A stretch of 61,065 bases of DNA from a virus. The notes below the pieces were generated by a model. The model was not told the origin of the DNA and searched no databases. It was given only the letters and a program-made list of their open reading frames with translations. Positions 44,450 to 51,625 of the stretch are shown in pieces; the first letter of the stretch is position 1, and every line of letters starts with the position of its first letter. The stretch spans positions 1-61,065 of IMG/VR virus record IMGVR_UViG_3300031758_000076, one strand, 5' to 3'. Both the position numbers and the translations under genes were made by a program.

Positions 44450-44950
44450 TTACTTGATTACCACCGTCTTAGCTTTAGTCTCCTGCGTTTGAACTTTTCG
44501 TGGAATAGTAATATAAAGTAACCCATTATTGAACGTTGCCTCAACCTTATCGGCATCCAACTGGTCAGTGAGCCTAAATGACCGACTAAACGAACTACGT
44601 TTGAGTTCACGGAGAAGATAAACAGATTTATCAGTTTGCTCGACCTGTTGGGAGGCTTTTCCAACAATACTCAATACATCATCTTCAATTTGAATGGAAA
44701 TATCTTCCTTATGGAATCCTGCAATTTCCGCTTCAATTTCAACTTTATCATCAAATGAAAGAACATTAACCTTTGGATAAGCCGCCTTACTGAAGGGTTC
44801 AATTCCAAATCCTTTGTAGAGGTCTGGGAACTGTCCTCGGAATGCTTCATCGAAGAATCGGTCAAAAGTGTTGACCAGATTGTCACGATTGAATTCCATT
44901 TCTTTTTCAATAACCGACTTTGGTACTCGCTGAATTGTCCACTTTGTCAT
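44450..44950 (-). CDS. Small heat-shock protein, Hsp20/alpha-crystallin family
   Basis: 166 residues from the ATG at 44950; GGAG six bases upstream decides against the in-frame ATG at 44962, which is part of that binding site. The N-terminal ~60 residues (LVNTFDRFFDEAFRG) precede the alpha-crystallin domain (KVNVLSFDDKVEIEAEIAGF ... LRELKRSSFSRSFRL ... FNNGLLYITIPRK), with the family's G-L-L-x-I-x-I-P motif at the end. It keeps unfolded proteins soluble, here probably during virion assembly. Hsp20 genes are common in marine T4-like phages. Confidence 0.95.
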   Translation of the reverse strand: MTKWTIQRVPKSVIEKEMEFNRDNLVNTFDRFFDEAFRGQFPDLYKGFGIEPFSKAAYPKVNVLSFDDKVEIEAEIAGFHKEDISIQIEDDVLSIVGKASQQVEQTDKSVYLLRELKRSSFSRSFRLTDQLDADKVEATFNNGLLYITIPRKVQTQETKAKTVVIK

Positions 44951-45038
44951 AAAAATCTCCATATTTGGACGTTACCATTTCCACTATTGGACAATGGTAT
45001 ATAAGACCTCCATAGAGCGTCTTACATGTATAAATATT

Positions 45039-45671
45039 TTAAATGTTGAAATCCAATCTAATTTTATCCTTTTCCACCTTCGTAGAAAGGTGGTCCGCCC
45101 AGTGAATGATATAGGGTAAATTAACTTTCATGGTATCACTTCCCAAATACGCATCATTTCCCTTACCATAATTACCATCAGACAGTTTGATTGCCAACCA
45201 TTCATTTTCCGTTACCTGAATTCCGTACTTCTGAAGTAGCATTAAGCCTCGTTCGGGTGGATTAAAGTACTGTAATTGGTCATTGCGCTTGTACAATTCG
45301 CCACGCTTTCGATGCCAATCAGAATCCTGTGGAATATAGTATGGCTGGTCCTCAACACCAAGCTTTCCTAAGTCATGGTTCATTGCTGAAAAAATTAATT
45401 CCTGTTTGGTAAAGTCAATATATCCACCGCAGGTCTTATATAAGGATGCCATCTTCAACGATGTGTCAATCACACGTAATACGTGGTCAAGATACCCACC
45501 AGGAAAACAGTTATGAAACTGTACTTTTCCGGATGCTGGCGCAGTTACCAACTCTGTCTCAAACACCTTATACAGAGTCTTTAACTGCTCGGCACGTGAA
45601 TCCTGTTCAACGTATGCCATGAATTTATTATAATTTTCCTGAATAACTTCTTCTGTGTGCATTTCTAACAT
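45039..45671 (-). CDS. HD-domain phosphohydrolase
   Basis: 210 residues. HD metal site: H63 (GGYLDHV), H99-D100 (SAMNHDLGK) and D193 (IHWADHLS). The middle contains YKRNDQLQYF and GLMLLQKYG. HD-domain enzymes of this size hydrolyse nucleotides or phosphodiesters; the substrate cannot be told from the sequence. A good AAAGG site precedes the ATG at 45671. Similar proteins are frequent in marine T4-like phages close to Hsp20. The gap 44951-45038 before hsp20 contains two small inverted repeats. Confidence 0.88.
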   Translation of the reverse strand: MLEMHTEEVIQENYNKFMAYVEQDSRAEQLKTLYKVFETELVTAPASGKVQFHNCFPGGYLDHVLRVIDTSLKMASLYKTCGGYIDFTKQELIFSAMNHDLGKLGVEDQPYYIPQDSDWHRKRGELYKRNDQLQYFNPPERGLMLLQKYGIQVTENEWLAIKLSDGNYGKGNDAYLGSDTMKVNLPYIIHWADHLSTKVEKDKIRLDFNI

Positions 45672-45692
45672 GATAAATAACCTTTTGAAATA

Positions 45693-46226
45693 TTATGTTG
45701 TCTGTGTGAGTATCTTACTAACGCGCTTTTGACTGTGTTTCATCCACAACTCGAATAACGTCGGGACGGTTGGCTTTTTCTGTAACTTCATGTTGACTTC
45801 ATCTAAGTCGTAATCTGCCTTTTTGTTGTTACACGTTGAACAGGCCGTCACAAGATTTTCCCAGGTGTCTTTACCGCCTCTAGATTCTGGAATAATGTGG
45901 TCCCGTGTTAAAAACTCAAACGACCTGAACTGTGACCGATGTCGTGTACAGTACTGGCATGTGTAATTGTCACGTATAAACAGATTTCTTTGCGTTAAGA
46001 CTGCAGATGTTTTGAAAATTTTTCTACCGCGAACGAACTGCTTTAAAGCAACCATAATAGGAACTTTTAAAGTAGTGGACGGTGACCGTACCACCATCGT
46101 TGGATGTTCTTCCACAACAATAGCTTTACCTTCAAGGATTAAAATAAGTGCCCGTTTAGAAGTAACAACTGCTATTGGTTCATATGTGGAATTGAGAACA
46201 ACGCATCTAGTTGTTTCAAATTCCAT
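45693..46226 (-). CDS. HNH endonuclease
   Basis: 177 residues. Zinc-binding C90-x2-C93 (YTCQYC), the DH of the HNH motif (TRDHIIPESRGG, 109-118), N124 (WENLV) and a second pair C129-x2-C132 (ACSTCNNKK) are all present, as in McrA-type nucleases. The N-terminal 80 residues are a small beta domain found in this HNH subfamily in bacteria and phages. It is not embedded in another gene, so a free-standing homing nuclease, a packaging helper or a host-DNA nuclease are all possible. Confidence 0.9.
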   Translation of the reverse strand: MEFETTRCVVLNSTYEPIAVVTSKRALILILEGKAIVVEEHPTMVVRSPSTTLKVPIMVALKQFVRGRKIFKTSAVLTQRNLFIRDNYTCQYCTRHRSQFRSFEFLTRDHIIPESRGGKDTWENLVTACSTCNNKKADYDLDEVNMKLQKKPTVPTLFELWMKHSQKRVSKILTQTT

Positions 46227-46229
46227 AAA

Positions 46230-46532
46230 TCATCTCTCTGAGATTAGTTTATTAATGTGATATTGTTTAATCAACGTATCGGTTTTACGTGCATATTCAT
46301 ATTCTTCTGCTTTTATGAATATGTCAAGTGCGCTAGTCAATGTGTCTAACACACGTTTTTTGGGAATCCATGCAAACATCGTATTATCTTCAAACTTAAA
46401 TAACTCAATTTTATCTGCCGGGTCATCTAAATTCTTTTTAATTTCCCGTATAATAAACTTATACACTAATATCTCATTTTCTCGTAAGAATCGTTCCCAC
46501 ACGAGTGCAGATTTATTTGGTAGAACTATCAT
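46230..46532 (-). CDS. Unknown small protein
   Basis: 100 residues, mixed alpha/beta with a helical C-terminus (LDIFIKAEEYEYARKTDTLI). The ATG overlaps the stop of the preceding gene (ATGA-type overlap), showing coupled translation with the zinc-ribbon protein. Typical of the compact accessory genes of this phage; no family recognised. Confidence 0.75.
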   Translation of the reverse strand: MIVLPNKSALVWERFLRENEILVYKFIIREIKKNLDDPADKIELFKFEDNTMFAWIPKKRVLDTLTSALDIFIKAEEYEYARKTDTLIKQYHINKLISER

Positions 46533-46936
46533 GGTTTTTTACTCTTAGTAGATATAGTTTTCTTCTTTCTACCGACTTTCTTGGCAGGGGTCTTTACTGT
46601 CTTATCCTTGGATTTAGAGTTTCCATTCTTACGCAACAACTTAATCTCAGCTGGATCTGTGACAATCTGACCCTTGGAATATACAATCCCATCCTGCTCA
46701 TAATATTGCTTGAAATGCCAGCCACGAGGTTTCTTCGATTCACTAGAATCTTTAGATTTATAACCGGGTGGTGGTGCAATCATTTTCTGGACACAATAAC
46801 AGCACGTTACTTTACCAACATCGGCAGGTACTTCTACTTCCTCGACATTACATTCCGTACAGGTCAGTACATGTCGTCCAGAAATTTTTGATACCATTGC
46901 TTTCGAAAGTTTTTTAATACGTCGTGTCAGAACCAT
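46529..46936 (-). CDS. Zinc-ribbon protein with basic tail, putative nucleic-acid binder
   Basis: 135 residues. C26-x2-C29 (CTEC) and C45-C46-x-C48 (CCYC) form a small zinc ribbon. A WHFK segment precedes a strongly basic tail (KKVGRKKKTISTKSKK). Such a layout is usual for phage proteins that bind DNA, RNA or ribosomes. Its neighbours are all very small unknown genes upstream of the HNH and HD genes. A weak sigma-70-like promoter lies within the upstream gene. Confidence 0.78.
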   Translation of the reverse strand: MVLTRRIKKLSKAMVSKISGRHVLTCTECNVEEVEVPADVGKVTCCYCVQKMIAPPPGYKSKDSSESKKPRGWHFKQYYEQDGIVYSKGQIVTDPAEIKLLRKNGNSKSKDKTVKTPAKKVGRKKKTISTKSKKP

Positions 46937-46937
46937 A

Positions 46938-47192
46938 TTACATCCGTTTCCAAAGTTTAAATTTGTGCTGCCAAAGTTTAACTAAACTATTATACCGTTC
47001 AATATTTGTCAATGGGTGATTTATATACATCATTTTTTCGTATTGCTCAATTAATCGTTTTGATGTACGTAAATGATACAACGTGGTTGGTCTATAAAGA
47101 AGTATTCGTATTTTTTCTTCTAGTCTGACCATATCTTCGTCATCAAGACAATATTTGTGTATTCCCATTCTACATAAAAATATACGCCACAT
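46938..47192 (-). CDS. Unknown small protein beside the tmRNA
   Basis: 84 residues, basic and helical, with many Arg, Lys, Tyr and Leu residues and no membrane segment. Located 49 bases from the tmRNA 3' end. A TTGACA-N17-TAGTTT element on the minus strand lies inside it (47012-46984) and may serve the next gene. No family recognised; small genes like this often encode host-takeover factors. Confidence 0.65.
   Translation of the reverse strand: MWRIFLCRMGIHKYCLDDEDMVRLEEKIRILLYRPTTLYHLRTSKRLIEQYEKMMYINHPLTNIERYNSLVKLWQHKFKLWKRM
46984..47012 (-). promoter_or_regulatory. Possible internal sigma-70-type promoter
   Basis: Minus strand TTGACA, 17 bases, TAGTTT (3/6 of the -10). It would serve the zinc-ribbon gene. 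Weak on its own, but the spacing and -35 match the other promoters in the window. Confidence 0.35.
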
Positions 47193-47240
47193 ACAAATCT
47201 CCGTAATATTACTTTAACAGAAACCTATATGGTACTACAG

Positions 47241-47578
47241 TGGACCCGAGGGGAATCGAACCCCTGTCCGAGATTGCTTCCTATTAAGGATTTATGTGTG
47301 TAGTCAGTTATTGAAATTCATTCAGTTCTCGTTAACTAACAAACGTAAACTGAACATAGAACCGAAGTATCACCTTGAATACGGTTCCTATCAAGGCTAT
47401 ACCACATGAATAAACAAATTAACCCTATGTGGTCATCTCAGATTAATTCGTCAGGCTGCAATTAAGCAGCGAGGGCTAAATTATAGTTGCCAGTTAGTAT
47501 TTTTGGTCTGTTTTACTCGTCTTACCAAACGAGACACAACGCTTAATCATCTACACCCCGTCGAAGCCGGTCGGGCCC
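47241..47578 (-). ncRNA. ssrA: Phage transfer-messenger RNA (tmRNA)
   Basis: 338 bases. The 5' end GGGCCCGACCGGCTTCGAC and the 3' T-arm/acceptor (GGGGTTCGATTCCCC then CGGGTCCA) pair as the alanine-tRNA-like domain; G3 pairs with U, the identity mark for AlaRS. The terminal CCA is not encoded. The tag frame reads GGC AAC TAT AAT TTA GCC CTC GCT GCT TAA (47491-47462): GNYNLALAA with a glycine resume codon, ending in the LAA degradation signal. It frees stalled ribosomes and labels the product for proteolysis. A host tmRNA would normally suffice, so a phage copy may replace a degraded one or alter the tag. Confidence 0.95.
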
Positions 47579-47585
47579 TAAAAAT

Positions 47586-47747
47586 TTAAATCTTTGGTAC
47601 ATCTCCATTGGAACCGGTGTCGTCGTCACCACCGACACCAGTACCACTATTATGTGGCAAGGTCTTTGAACTTTCTTTATTAGTAATTACACGTAAAACA
47701 AGTAAGAAAATCGCAATGAATATAACCACGCCTAAAAATGTATTCAT
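47586..47747 (-). CDS. Tiny single-span membrane protein
   Basis: 53 residues from the ATG at 47747; longer in-frame starts overlap the upstream gene by a lot, and this start sits just after its stop. One transmembrane segment (FLGVVIFIAIFLLVLRVI) and a Gly/Asp-rich tail. It lies eight bases from the tmRNA 5' end and is probably co-transcribed with the other small membrane protein. Function unknown. Confidence 0.65.
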   Translation of the reverse strand: MNTFLGVVIFIAIFLLVLRVITNKESSKTLPHNSGTGVGGDDDTGSNGDVPKI

Positions 47748-47758
47748 AAAAATCTCGG

Positions 47759-47980
47759 TCAAAATAAGTGGTTTCTTAACAGTTTTAAGAAAGTTACTAG
47801 TAGTATAATACATGCAGATAATACTACCAATATAATTGGTGATAATACAAGTAACCAAGAATACTGAATATAACTCAAAATTTTCAGTACTATTAGTACT
47901 AGTTCGGCGACTAAAAGAACCGTATATGGTCCCACATCAACCGTTACATATAACTTTTCTTTATTGGAGTTCATAGCCAC
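47759..47980 (-). CDS. Small hydrophobic membrane protein
   Basis: 73 residues, two transmembrane segments (VLLVAELVLIVLKILSYI and LLVLSPIILVVLSACIILLV) with a short basic end. Begins about 7 bases downstream of the -10 of a sigma-70-type promoter, so it is likely expressed early. Candidates: holin-like or host-membrane modifier; nothing decides between them. Confidence 0.7.
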   Translation of the reverse strand: MAMNSNKEKLYVTVDVGPYTVLLVAELVLIVLKILSYIQYSWLLVLSPIILVVLSACIILLVTFLKLLRNHLF

Positions 47981-47986
47981 CTCTGT

Positions 47987-48015
47987 AATATAAATATGGA
48001 ACTAGTAAAAGTCAA
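47987..48015 (-). promoter_or_regulatory. Sigma-70-type promoter for small membrane proteins and tmRNA
   Basis: Minus strand TTGACT (48015-48010), 17 bases, TATATT (47992-47987). A second TTGACT overlaps it five bases upstream, with a 22-base spacer to the same -10. It is the nearest promoter upstream of the tmRNA, with two tiny genes between. Confidence 0.55.
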
Positions 48016-48016
48016 G

Positions 48017-48481
48017 TCAACTTTTTAAATTATGTATTGTCGTTAACGACACTATTTGATATTGTTGTATACCTGACGGGGTGTATACATTAATTTCATC
48101 ATTGATAGATTTATTATATAATGCTTTTCCGATGGGGGAATTTACCGTAACTTCTTCATATGAAGTTTCTTCATCCGATACTTCACATGAAATTAATTTA
48201 ATTTGTCGTTTTACATGCGTCCGTTTACATAAGAGTTCAACCAGCGAACCTACGCCTACATGTGTATACGATATTAATTCAGAGTTACGGGTAGTTTCAG
48301 CATGCAAACGTTTATTTAATTGAATTAATCGTGCGTTCAAAAAATACTGTCTAGACAAAATTTCAGAATATTCAGAACTTTCTAACACATCTCCTGAAAA
48401 GGTAGCTTCTTGTAACTCTTCTGGAATCGTTACTGACAATTCATATCGAATTCGTTCAATTTCTTTTTCAAGGGTAGTCAT
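48017..48481 (-). CDS. greA: Transcript-cleavage elongation factor, GreA homologue
   Basis: 154 residues; bacterial GreA has about 158. The N-terminal coiled coil carries the tip acids D31 and E34 (GDVLESSEYSEI, aligned with GDLKENAEYHAA of E. coli GreA), the residues that coordinate the catalytic Mg ion. The C-terminal domain ends with VTVNSPIGKALYNKSINDEI and a closing beta hairpin, as in GreA. It would rescue backtracked RNA polymerase and suppress pausing on phage DNA. Between it and the next gene upstream lies a hairpin. Confidence 0.9.
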   Translation of the reverse strand: MTTLEKEIERIRYELSVTIPEELQEATFSGDVLESSEYSEILSRQYFLNARLIQLNKRLHAETTRNSELISYTHVGVGSLVELLCKRTHVKRQIKLISCEVSDEETSYEEVTVNSPIGKALYNKSINDEINVYTPSGIQQYQIVSLTTIHNLKS

Positions 48482-48503
48482 TTAATTATTGGTATAAAGT
48501 CAA

Positions 48504-48537
48504 AATAGAAATGAGGAAATTATTCCCCATTTCTATT
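48504..48537 (-). terminator. Inverted repeat, possible terminator before greA
   Basis: AATAGAAATG and CATTTCTATT form a perfect 10-bp stem (48504-48513 / 48528-48537) with further GG/CC pairs inside. On the minus strand it is followed by TTGACTTT, a weak T-run. It would end the 48575-48859 transcript ahead of greA. Confidence 0.5.
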
Positions 48538-48574
48538 CTGATAAGTATAACGTGTTTTTTGAAAACCTTCGTTA

Positions 48575-48859
48575 TTAACGAACCGTCCATGCGTTAATTC
48601 GACGCCGCTTAGCTGCGGGACGACTTGATGGAACCTGACCAATTACATCGAAATTACCGTCACGGAGAACGGAATTGATAAGGGACAGACGAGTATAAAT
48701 CTCGTTCTTTCGGAAACCCTGTCGGTCAAGATACACATGAGCGTCATCGGCGGTTACCATTGAACCGTTACGACGACGGACAAGACTATACAACCAACTA
48801 CGCATTCCACGTACTGTGCGGTCATACCTCTGCGGTGATACAATTCGTTCTGACATCAT
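48575..48859 (-). CDS. Small basic protein, putative nucleic-acid binder
   Basis: 94 residues from the ATG at 48859 with AGAGG seven bases upstream; an earlier in-frame ATG lies upstream of the promoter and is not used. The sequence is strongly basic and helical (TVRGMRSWLYSLVRRRNG ... AAKRRRINAW) with a winged-helix-like spacing of helices. Expressed from the promoter at 48940-48968. May bind DNA or host polymerase; no family recognised. Confidence 0.7.
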   Translation of the reverse strand: MMSERIVSPQRYDRTVRGMRSWLYSLVRRRNGSMVTADDAHVYLDRQGFRKNEIYTRLSLINSVLRDGNFDVIGQVPSSRPAAKRRRINAWTVR

Positions 48860-48939
48860 AACATAACCTCTTATTTTAATAATATGTAGGATTGATAGTA
48901 TCGAATGTGGTTTTCCTACGTAATCACATTCACAATTAA

Positions 48940-48968
48940 TATCTAATGACAAATTTTGTACTTGTCAA
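48940..48968 (-). promoter_or_regulatory. Sigma-70-type promoter upstream of the 94-residue gene
   Basis: Minus strand TTGACA (48968-48963), 17 bases, TAGATA (48945-48940). Leads to a leader of about 75 bases before the ATG at 48859. Confidence 0.65.
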
Positions 48969-48972
48969 GGGG

Positions 48973-49203
48973 TTAGTGATTACTCTGAATAGAATAACCC
49001 GTTTCGTTGGACAGTTCGGTAAGAATATTCTGTAGTGTTGCCGCCGTCCCTTCAAAATCCCCATACCATACAGTACCGAATTCTGGTGTGGACAACGTAA
49101 CATTCATGAGCACATTCTTACCATATGCCATAGTTCCAGCTGGTCCAAGACGGCGACTAATAACATCTACCACTGGAACAATATCTTCTTCTACGTAAAA
49201 CAT
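48973..49203 (-). CDS. Unknown small acidic protein
   Basis: 76 residues, start ATG with CGAGG nine bases upstream. Beta-rich with a central YGDFEG turn; no membrane segment, no cysteine. Located just before the promoter of the next transcription unit. No family recognised. Confidence 0.65.
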   Translation of the reverse strand: MFYVEEDIVPVVDVISRRLGPAGTMAYGKNVLMNVTLSTPEFGTVWYGDFEGTAATLQNILTELSNETGYSIQSNH

Positions 49204-49218
49204 AATACCTCGTAAAAA

Positions 49219-49539
49219 TTATTGTTGAGAAAGAATGCTATCCACATGCTTTACGTAACATGGGGTGCACAAGCAAAGTGGTTCTTGTAACCACTCACCA
49301 AATCGACGAAAACCGTATTCGCCACAATGTTCACATGTTTTTGCTGAGTCACGTTCAATTTTATATGCAAAACAATCTAATATAAATTGTAGGTGCGTGT
49401 CACCTGTTTCAAACTTTATACGCAACATAGCGTTATAACGTTCTATACTTAGAATATTTACTTCACTCATTGAGGTTTTAACGTATTCAACGTGACTCTC
49501 AAATAAGTTTCTCCAACCTAATCCAAAATTATTTAACAT
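49219..49539 (-). CDS. Small zinc-finger protein, unknown
   Basis: 106 residues from the ATG at 49539, chosen because the promoter -10 (49592-49597) would make an earlier start (49590) leaderless. A four-cysteine motif near the C-terminus (CEHCGEYG ... CLCTPCY) forms a zinc finger. The N-terminal part is helical and charged. Preceded by a promoter with consensus -35 and TATACT, so early expression is likely. Confidence 0.72.
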   Translation of the reverse strand: MLNNFGLGWRNLFESHVEYVKTSMSEVNILSIERYNAMLRIKFETGDTHLQFILDCFAYKIERDSAKTCEHCGEYGFRRFGEWLQEPLCLCTPCYVKHVDSILSQQ

Positions 49540-49591
49540 AACGTTTTTTCTTTTCTTTTTGGTTCTTTTTCTTTTATAGAACGTATACATG

Positions 49592-49620
49592 AGTATACTA
49601 CGTACTACTACGTTTGTCAA
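49592..49620 (-). promoter_or_regulatory. Near-consensus sigma-70 promoter
   Basis: Minus strand TTGACA (49620-49615), 17 bases, TATACT (49597-49592). One of the best matches in the window; drives the 106-residue zinc-finger gene. Confidence 0.78.
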
Positions 49621-49677
49621 GACGTATTAATACTGTTCATATTGTATATTGTAATGTGCGCACATTACATCAAGATT

Positions 49678-49842
49678 TTATTCCGTGAAAGGAAGTTTTT
49701 TCATTTCATTGAATAACTGCGTATCTTCTGATACCTCTGGTATCTCTGCAGTTTTTACAGTTTGTTTCTGTTCGTACTTCTTTTCGGCTTTCTTTTTAAT
49801 CTTGTTCATCAAAGATTTGAGTTGCTTTTCGTTGGGTAACAT
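49678..49842 (-). CDS. Small lysine-rich protein, 54 residues
   Basis: Read directly: MLPNEKQLKSLMNKIKKK ... FTE, a charged helical peptide. Its ATG overlaps the stop of the 140-residue gene (TGATG), showing translational coupling. It is too short to be found by usual length cut-offs. No family recognised. Confidence 0.6.
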   Translation of the reverse strand: MLPNEKQLKSLMNKIKKKAEKKYEQKQTVKTAEIPEVSEDTQLFNEMKKLPFTE

Positions 49843-50264
49843 CAGTCCTCTTCTTCGTCGTTAAAATCGTCATCTGGGTCAAACATCTTTTTCAACTTGT
49901 CAAGTTCATCGTCCGTAAAATACTCGTCAGTGTTACCGTCACGTTTAATTTTCTCAATTAGTTCGTCCACAGTTCGTGCGGTATATTTACCATCGGTAGT
50001 TTTATACATCACCTTACTATTAGAACCATTAACGGTATCAACTACATTTTCTGTCAAACGAATGAACTCACTGAAACTATTACTAATTTTAGTTAGTAGC
50101 TGTTCCATTACAAAAACCTTACTGAGAGTGGCCGTTAGTCCGGCATGAATCTGTTGGATTTGTACTTTCATATTCATTATATTTATAAAATTTAAAAATA
50201 AAATAATGATTGAAAATAGATGAATTACCAATGAAACAACTAAAATCACTTCCGTGGTAGACAT
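49842..50264 (-). CDS. Membrane-anchored acidic protein
   Basis: 140 residues. One N-terminal transmembrane segment (VILVVSLVIHLFSIIILFLN), a helical middle and a very acidic C-terminus (PDDDFNDEEED). It shares the layout of the small anchored protein next to gp55 (38907-39182): anchor, helical body, acidic end. Followed directly by the coupled 54-residue gene. Confidence 0.75.
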   Translation of the reverse strand: MSTTEVILVVSLVIHLFSIIILFLNFINIMNMKVQIQQIHAGLTATLSKVFVMEQLLTKISNSFSEFIRLTENVVDTVNGSNSKVMYKTTDGKYTARTVDELIEKIKRDGNTDEYFTDDELDKLKKMFDPDDDFNDEEED

Positions 50265-50283
50265 TAATTATTTGGTTAAAAGT

Positions 50284-50565
50284 TTATTTGATATTGTCGA
50301 GTACATATTCCGTACACAACGATTCGGCCTTCATAACCAACAAAGTGTCACGTGCAGAACGAGAAATACTCAGCAACGTGGGACATGACGTGCCTTTCTT
50401 GGCAACATCATTAGTTGTCTTAATATTATACAACGTGGTTCCTACTTTGTAAAGTAGGGCAATACAAATTACCACGTATAGTACATTTAATGATTGCTTA
50501 AGTCGGTCGTTTACGGGTAGTTTTTTAGTAGTCTTCGGTGAATTCGTTTTCGGTGTCGTCGTCAT
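50284..50565 (-). CDS. Small single-span membrane protein
   Basis: 93 residues from the ATG at 50565 with GGAG at good spacing. A basic N-terminus (PKTTKKLPVNDRLKQ), one transmembrane segment (LNVLYVVICIALLYKVGTTL) and a C-terminal part with two cysteines. It overlaps the preceding gene by 41 bases. Unknown role. Confidence 0.7.
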   Translation of the reverse strand: MTTTPKTNSPKTTKKLPVNDRLKQSLNVLYVVICIALLYKVGTTLYNIKTTNDVAKKGTSCPTLLSISRSARDTLLVMKAESLCTEYVLDNIK

Positions 50566-50755
50566 AACCTGTCTCCATACGTTCGATACTATCTTCATCG
50601 TCAACAATTTCGATTCCAATAATACCGTCTTGGGTAAGTAAATCAGATGTGTCGATTGCATTCTCTACATAATCAACTGCATCTTCTGGGGACTCTCCCC
50701 ACACGGTAAGTTTTACATATACCGCATATTTCTCTAATTTTGTATCGTCTATCAT
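50525..50755 (-). CDS. Small acidic protein, unknown
   Basis: 76 residues, strongly acidic (EIVDDEDSIERMETGYDDDTE), beta-alpha-beta-like first half. First gene behind the promoter at 50780-50808 and coupled to the next gene. Small acidic phage proteins often mimic DNA or bind host factors; this is only a suggestion. Confidence 0.7.
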   Translation of the reverse strand: MIDDTKLEKYAVYVKLTVWGESPEDAVDYVENAIDTSDLLTQDGIIGIEIVDDEDSIERMETGYDDDTENEFTEDY

Positions 50756-50779
50756 ATGTTGTTCTCCAAATGTTTCCTA

Positions 50780-50808
50780 AACATACACCTCTATTTATAA
50801 ATTGTCAA
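50780..50808 (-). promoter_or_regulatory. Sigma-70-type promoter, leftward
   Basis: Minus strand TTGACA (50808-50803), 17 bases, TATGTT (50785-50780). TATAAATA, as in T4 late promoters, also lies in the spacer on the same strand (50799-50792). Divergent partner at 50839. Confidence 0.68.
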
Positions 50809-50838
50809 GAGGTAAAAATATATATTAATATATGGTAC

Positions 50839-50866
50839 TTGACAATTCATATTTTTGTGTTAAATT
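50839..50866 (+). promoter_or_regulatory. Sigma-70-type promoter, rightward
   Basis: TTGACA (50839-50844), 16 bases, TAAATT (50861-50866) with TGT just before it (extended -10). It starts the plus-strand operon at 50893. Confidence 0.6.
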
Positions 50867-50892
50867 GAAACATTCCCCCATCACATTCGGAT

Positions 50893-51102
50893 ATGAAACA
50901 TATATATTTACTATCTACGGTCGTACTAATAATAACTAATATATTTAGTCTTTGGTATGTACGTAAATATAAACAGTATTCTATAAAATTATTTACCCGT
51001 GCATGGATGTTGGAACGAAAACTCATTCATATATATAAGGATTCGAACCCAGACGTTCAGTTAGATATCCAAGACACATTAAGCAAGATTACCCCGTTAT
51101 AA
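50893..51102 (+). CDS. Small membrane-anchored protein
   Basis: 69 residues: N-terminal transmembrane segment (YLLSTVVLIITNIFSLWYV) then a charged helix. First gene of the rightward operon, 26 bases after the -10 region. No family recognised. Confidence 0.7.
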   Translation: MKHIYLLSTVVLIITNIFSLWYVRKYKQYSIKLFTRAWMLERKLIHIYKDSNPDVQLDIQDTLSKITPL

Positions 51103-51117
51103 GTTTAGGAGCAGTCT

Positions 51118-51621
51118 ATGGTAAAACCAAAACGCATTACCAAGAAAGTATTGTTCGCTAAAACCATAGAAATACTTCAACCCAAACTAAACCTACAAGA
51201 TTGGTTAATTGTAGTAAAATATTCTCGTCACATGAAGGCCTCACTGGCAGACTGCCGGGCTCAGCCTGAGTACCGACAGGCAACCATCCGACTAAGTTTG
51301 TTAAATAGTAAAAATTATCCATATTATGGGATTGTATCGGCGGCAATCCATGAAATGTTACATTGTATTGTGTGGCCGTTGACGCAACTAACCGAGGATT
51401 TTTCTCGAAAAGACAAACATAAAATGGAATTGGTTCGTCGATATGACGAATCGGTTATTACGCATCTAGAACGTGCATTCACCGATACTGCATTACCATA
51501 TCTCCAGCAAGAGTTGATTAAACAGGGATATCAAGATATATTCCCAACGTTTGAGAATATCCGATTGACACATGAAAAGCCACGTGCTAAAAAACGTGTA
51601 GCTAAAAAAAGAAGTAAGTAG
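51118..51621 (+). CDS. Zinc-metallopeptidase-like protein (HExxH)
   Basis: 167 residues. AAIHEMLHCIVWPL contains H78-E79-x2-H82, the zinc site of SprT-like and phage ImmA-like metallopeptidases. The N-terminal half (LQDWLIVVKYSR ... ATIRLSLL) and the basic tail (AKKRVAKKRSK) fit small phage members of the family. It could cleave host proteins or act on DNA-bound proteins. AGGAG lies nine bases before the ATG. It is followed directly by the tRNA-Cys. Confidence 0.8.
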   Translation: MVKPKRITKKVLFAKTIEILQPKLNLQDWLIVVKYSRHMKASLADCRAQPEYRQATIRLSLLNSKNYPYYGIVSAAIHEMLHCIVWPLTQLTEDFSRKDKHKMELVRRYDESVITHLERAFTDTALPYLQQELIKQGYQDIFPTFENIRLTHEKPRAKKRVAKKRSK

Positions 51622-51625
51622 CAGT

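Noticed and set aside
47462-47491. Glycine resume codon taken as proof of a Bacteroidetes-type host
   Set aside because: The promoters are canonical sigma-70 (TTGACA/TATAAT) and starts use GGAG sites, which Bacteroidetes do not favour; the host stays open.
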